Notes under the pieces: model-generated
Told to the model about the DNA's origin: nothing
The model's input: the letters and a program-made list of their open reading frames with translations, nothing else
The model's database searches: none
Translations under genes and position numbers: made by a program
Part shown: one piece after another, positions 2,275-5,022 of the stretch
Layout of the letters: the number at the start of each line of letters is the position of its first letter
Position numbering within the stretch: position 1 is the stretch's first letter
DNA from: Lachnospiraceae bacterium UBA1778
GTDB lineage: Bacteria > Bacillota > Clostridia > Lachnospirales > Lachnospiraceae
DNA: 5,022 bases
Assembly: GCA_002315255.1 (NCBI GenBank)
Contig: DCGM01000004.1
Location: forward strand, 373-5,394
Direction of reading: 5' to 3'

Positions 2275-4956
2275 ATGGACATTCGGGAATTTATGAAAAC
2301 CAATACCGTGATTTTAGACGGCGGCACAGGCTCGCTTCTGCAGGCGGCCGGTCTCCCTGCGGGGACTCCGTCGGAAGCCTGGAATCTCACGAATCCGGAT
2401 GCGCTTCTTTCGATTCATCGCGCCTATTATGAGGCAGGAAGCCATGTGGTAAACTCGAACACTTTCGGGGTAAACCTTTTAAAATATTCTGAAAAAGAGG
2501 CGGAAGCGCTCGTCCGTGCGGCGATTAAGACCGTTAAAAAAGCGCGTGATGCCGCATCCGATTCGGATGTTCATTCTGACATATACTCCTGGTCTCGAAT
2601 TGACGGACGTTCTGACGATCGGTCCGGCTGTCCGTCTGGCGGACGGCCGCGGTTTGTTTCGATGGACATCGGTCCGACCGGAAAACTCTTAAAGCCCTAT
2701 GGCGAGCTGCCGTTCGAGGAAGCGGTCCGGAACTTCTCGTTTCTCGCGCGCATTGCCGTGTCGGAAGGAGTCGACCTTTTTTCGATCGAAACGATGAGCG
2801 ACAGCCGCGAAACGAAGGCCGCGCTTCTCGGAATCCGCGAAGTCACTGACCTCCCGGTTTTCGTCACCAATGCCTACGGCGAAGACGGGAAGCTCCTGAC
2901 AGGCGCAACGCCGGAGGTCATGGCGCTTCTTCTGACCGGACTCGGCGCAGATGCGGTCGGGGCGAACTGCTCGCTCGGGCCGGAACAGCTCCTTCCGATC
3001 GTCGGACGGATGAAAGATTTTACCGCGCTTCCGCTTATCTTTAAGCCAAACGCCGGGCTTCCAGAACTTCGCAACGGGCAGACCGTCTATCCGCTTTGTG
3101 CGGATGATTTTGCGGCGGAAACGGTCCGGGCGGTCCGAGCCGGTATCCGGATCGTCGGCGGGTGCTGCGGCACGACGCCTGAAATGATCCGGAAAGTGGC
3201 GGAAAAACTAAATAACGAAGATAGACTATATTCGGAAGAAGATCTATATACAGAAGCCAAAACCGCGGTTTCTGATTCTGCTTCCGCCACCCCGAAGACT
3301 CATGCGGTTTCCGGTTGTACTTCCGTCACCTCGCAGACTCATACGGTTTCGTTCGCTTTCGGCGGCCGGCCGCTTATCATTGGAGAACGGATCAATCCGA
3401 CCGGGCGGAGATCGGTCAAAAATGCGCTGACAAATGGCGATTTTTCTGAGATTCTCGAGATTGCTCTACAGGAACAGGCGGATGGGGCCAATCTCATTGA
3501 CGTCAATGCGGGGCTCCCGGGAATCAATGAGCCGGCGGTCCTTTCGCGGCTCGTGGAAGAGCTTCAGAGCGTGACGAATGTGCCGCTTTGCATTGACTCG
3601 GCGGACCCGAAGGCGCTGGAAGCGGCGCTCCGCGTTTATAACGGAAAAGCGCTCATCAATTCGGTGAGCGGCCGTCAGGATGTGATGGATGAAGTCTTCC
3701 CGCTCGCAAAAAAATACGGCGGCGTCATGATTGCGCTTCTTTTAGATGAAAACGAGATTCCGGAAAGCGCGGAAGAACGCGTGAAAATCGCAGAGAAGAT
3801 TATGAAGGAAGGCGAAAAGTACGGATTCTCGAAGGAGGATTTCCTCTTTGACGCGCTCGTGATGGCGCTTGGCGCAGATCCTCAGTCCGCGGAAGTGACG
3901 CTTGACACGGTTTCGCTGCTTTCGTCCCGCGGTCTCCATTCAGTCCTCGGCATCTCGAACCTCTCCTACGGGCTTCCGAACCGCCGCGTGCTCGATAGCG
4001 CTTTCCTCATGGCGGCGTTGGAACGCGGACTTACAGCAGCATTTTTGAACCCCGCTTCTGCTGAAATGCGCGGGACTTATCAGAGCTTCCTCGCACTTCA
4101 TGGGAAAGACGACGGGTTCAATGAATACCTGCGTTTCTCAGAACTTTTCCCGGCCGGCGGGCGTAAGGCGACAGATTCCGCACAATCCCGCGACAGATCT
4201 GCAGCAGATTCCGCACAGAAACGCGAAAAACCGCCTATTTCAGGCAGTTCATGTGATACGGGAGTTTCTTTATCTTCGCTGTCAGAAGCGGTTTTTAACG
4301 GCATATCCGCGCGTGCAGGCGAGCTTACGCGCACGCTTCTGAAAAATAACACCGGAACGCTCATCCTTATCCAGGACGGAATCCTTCCGGCGCTGGAAAA
4401 AGTCGGTCGCGGCTATGAGGAAAAGACCGTCTATCTTCCGAAACTTTTGCAGTCTGCCCGGGCAGCCGAGGCGGCCTTCGCGGAGATTTCAGGAGCTGAG
4501 GCGGCACGGCGTGAGAAAGCAGGCGCGCTCCGAAGTGAGGAGACCGCCGGCTCGGAATCAGATGCTGCTTCGTCCTATGGAGAATCCTCGTCAAAAGGAA
4601 AAATCCTCCTCGCGACGGTCAAAGGCGATATCCATGATATCGGGAAAAACATTGTCAAAATGCTCTTACAGAATTACGGTTATGACGTAACGGACCTTGG
4701 AAAAGACGTCAGTCCCGCGCGGATTCTCGAAACGGTCAAAGCCGAGGGAATCCGGCTCGTCGGGTTAAGCGCATTGATGACCACGACGCTCCCCGCGATG
4801 GAAGAGACGGTCGCGCTTCTCAAAAAAGAAGCACCGTCCGCGAAAATTATCGCGAGCGGTGCTGTCCTCACAAAAGAATATGCAGTTAAAATCGGGGCCG
4901 ATTTCTACGCGAAAGACGCGATGGAAACCGTTCGGATCGCGGAAAGCGTTTTCTGA
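2275..4956 (+). CDS. metH: Cobalamin-dependent methionine synthase lacking the reactivation domain
   Basis: The enzyme transfers a methyl group from 5-methyltetrahydrofolate through cobalamin to homocysteine, making methionine in the cytoplasm. Domains in order: homocysteine/zinc barrel (residues about 1-315; zinc ligands Cys232, Cys297 and Cys298 in ANCSLGP and GGCCGTTPE); pterin-binding barrel (about 363-625, RPLIIGERINPTGR, IDVNAGLPG, GISNLSYGLPNRR); cobalamin cap (about 672-738, ILPALEKVGRGYEEKTVYLP); and Rossmann cobalamin domain (775-893, GDIHDIGKN with the cobalt-ligating His787). The C-terminal AdoMet reactivation domain of E. coli MetH is absent, as in Thermotoga and many Clostridia, so reactivation must come from a separate protein. 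At 893 residues it is longer than other short forms because of low-complexity inserts at about 95-125, 320-360, 630-670 and 741-773. The zinc and cobalt ligands are intact. It has its own promoter, at 2091-2119. Confidence 0.96.
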   Translation: MDIREFMKTNTVILDGGTGSLLQAAGLPAGTPSEAWNLTNPDALLSIHRAYYEAGSHVVNSNTFGVNLLKYSEKEAEALVRAAIKTVKKARDAASDSDVHSDIYSWSRIDGRSDDRSGCPSGGRPRFVSMDIGPTGKLLKPYGELPFEEAVRNFSFLARIAVSEGVDLFSIETMSDSRETKAALLGIREVTDLPVFVTNAYGEDGKLLTGATPEVMALLLTGLGADAVGANCSLGPEQLLPIVGRMKDFTALPLIFKPNAGLPELRNGQTVYPLCADDFAAETVRAVRAGIRIVGGCCGTTPEMIRKVAEKLNNEDRLYSEEDLYTEAKTAVSDSASATPKTHAVSGCTSVTSQTHTVSFAFGGRPLIIGERINPTGRRSVKNALTNGDFSEILEIALQEQADGANLIDVNAGLPGINEPAVLSRLVEELQSVTNVPLCIDSADPKALEAALRVYNGKALINSVSGRQDVMDEVFPLAKKYGGVMIALLLDENEIPESAEERVKIAEKIMKEGEKYGFSKEDFLFDALVMALGADPQSAEVTLDTVSLLSSRGLHSVLGISNLSYGLPNRRVLDSAFLMAALERGLTAAFLNPASAEMRGTYQSFLALHGKDDGFNEYLRFSELFPAGGRKATDSAQSRDRSAADSAQKREKPPISGSSCDTGVSLSSLSEAVFNGISARAGELTRTLLKNNTGTLILIQDGILPALEKVGRGYEEKTVYLPKLLQSARAAEAAFAEISGAEAARREKAGALRSEETAGSESDAASSYGESSSKGKILLATVKGDIHDIGKNIVKMLLQNYGYDVTDLGKDVSPARILETVKAEGIRLVGLSALMTTTLPAMEETVALLKKEAPSAKIIASGAVLTKEYAVKIGADFYAKDAMETVRIAESVF
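2555..2650 (+). repeat. Palindrome-rich in-frame insert within metH
   Basis: This stretch encodes most of a Ser/Asp/Arg/Gly-rich insert (residues about 95-125) in the homocysteine barrel just before the FVSMDIGPTGKL strand. It has a 15-nt palindrome CATCCGA-T-TCGGATG (2555-2569) and, near its end, GTCCG/CGGAC and overlapping CCGTC/GACGG inverted repeats (2630-2646). Other MetH proteins have a short loop here. The frame is kept throughout. Confidence 0.55.
3265..3342 (+). repeat. Two 39-bp tandem repeats in the metH interdomain linker
   Basis: Units 3265-3303 and 3304-3342 agree at 32 of 39 positions and encode AVSDSASATPKTH and AVSGCTSVTSQTH, with a partial third unit (TVS) after them. They lie in the linker between the homocysteine and pterin domains (residues 331-356). 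The period is 13 codons, so copy-number change keeps the frame. Confidence 0.85.
4171..4236 (+). repeat. Two 33-bp tandem repeats in the metH pterin-to-cap linker
   Basis: A 13-nt core, CAGATTCCGCACA, occurs at 4172-4184 and 4205-4217, exactly 33 bp apart, giving the related peptides TDSAQSRDRSA and ADSAQKREKPP (residues 633-654). Similarity fades in the second half of the unit. This is a second, unrelated repeat in another linker of the same gene. Confidence 0.7.
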
Positions 4957-5022
4957 TACGCGAAGCGCTTAAATGCCCGCAGCTAAAGTTCAAGCGATCC
5001 GGTTATTCTGACTCTGCCCGGC
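4957..5022. other. Region downstream of metH, nothing supportable
   Basis: These 66 nt hold no hairpin with a T-run and no start codon with a convincing ribosome binding site. The palindrome AAGCGCTT (4963-4970) lacks a T-tract. The metH transcript may therefore run on past the window. Confidence 0.5.

Noticed and set aside
4098..4364. Minus- and plus-strand open frames inside metH (also near 2874, 3087, 3339, 3742, 4367, 4415 and 4680)
   Set aside because: These are shadow frames within a gene whose own reading is confirmed by domain motifs from end to end.
4953..5022. Start of a methionine synthase activation gene in an open frame after metH
   Set aside because: The frame has no ATG/GTG/TTG start with a ribosome binding site here, and the peptide does not clearly match. 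The only nearby ATG (4973) stops after 12 codons.

Overview
The window comes from a Gram-positive, low-to-mid-GC genome of the Clostridia type, most likely a Lachnospiraceae-like bacterium. This is inferred from three things. The minus strand carries the block rplU-prp-rpmA, with the protease gene prp between the two ribosomal protein genes. The start of L27 carries the N-terminal extension (MLNLNLQLF/AHK) that Prp removes in Firmicutes. The methionine synthase lacks the C-terminal reactivation domain. Species cannot be read from the sequence.

Layout. (1) Positions 1-832, minus strand: a consensus-like promoter (TTGACA-17-TATTTT), a leader of about 80 nt, rplU (L21), prp, and the first 12 codons of rpmA (L27), which runs off the left edge. 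rplU and prp overlap by ATGA. (2) Positions 844-1972, minus strand: a three-gene cassette of unknown function. It encodes a 65-residue ribbon-helix-helix (RHH) protein, a 157-residue protein with about four membrane segments, and a 63-66-residue single-span protein. All three are coupled by overlaps. A strong promoter (TTGACA-17-TACAAT) with an inverted repeat lying mostly in its spacer drives it. A U-poor leader with three 12-bp repeats follows that promoter, and a row of hairpins with a perfect intrinsic terminator closes the cassette. (3) Positions 1973-2274: a divergent control region with a second, near-consensus promoter (TTGAAA-17-TATAAT) reading rightward, and inverted repeats that fit no riboswitch I recognise. 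(4) Positions 2275-4956, plus strand: a cobalamin-dependent methionine synthase (metH type, 893 residues) with four low-complexity inserts or linkers, two of them built from short tandem repeats. (5) Positions 4957-5022: no gene or terminator that I can support.

How it works together. Prp trims L27 so that it can function in the ribosome, and L21 is made from the same transcript. MetH makes methionine from homocysteine and methyl-tetrahydrofolate and needs a separate reactivation protein that is not visible here. The cassette between them is the least explained part. The most likely reading is a self-regulated membrane-protein operon, with the RHH protein binding repeats in its own promoter. 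Its 3' end is arranged like an attenuator just ahead of the ribosomal protein promoter.
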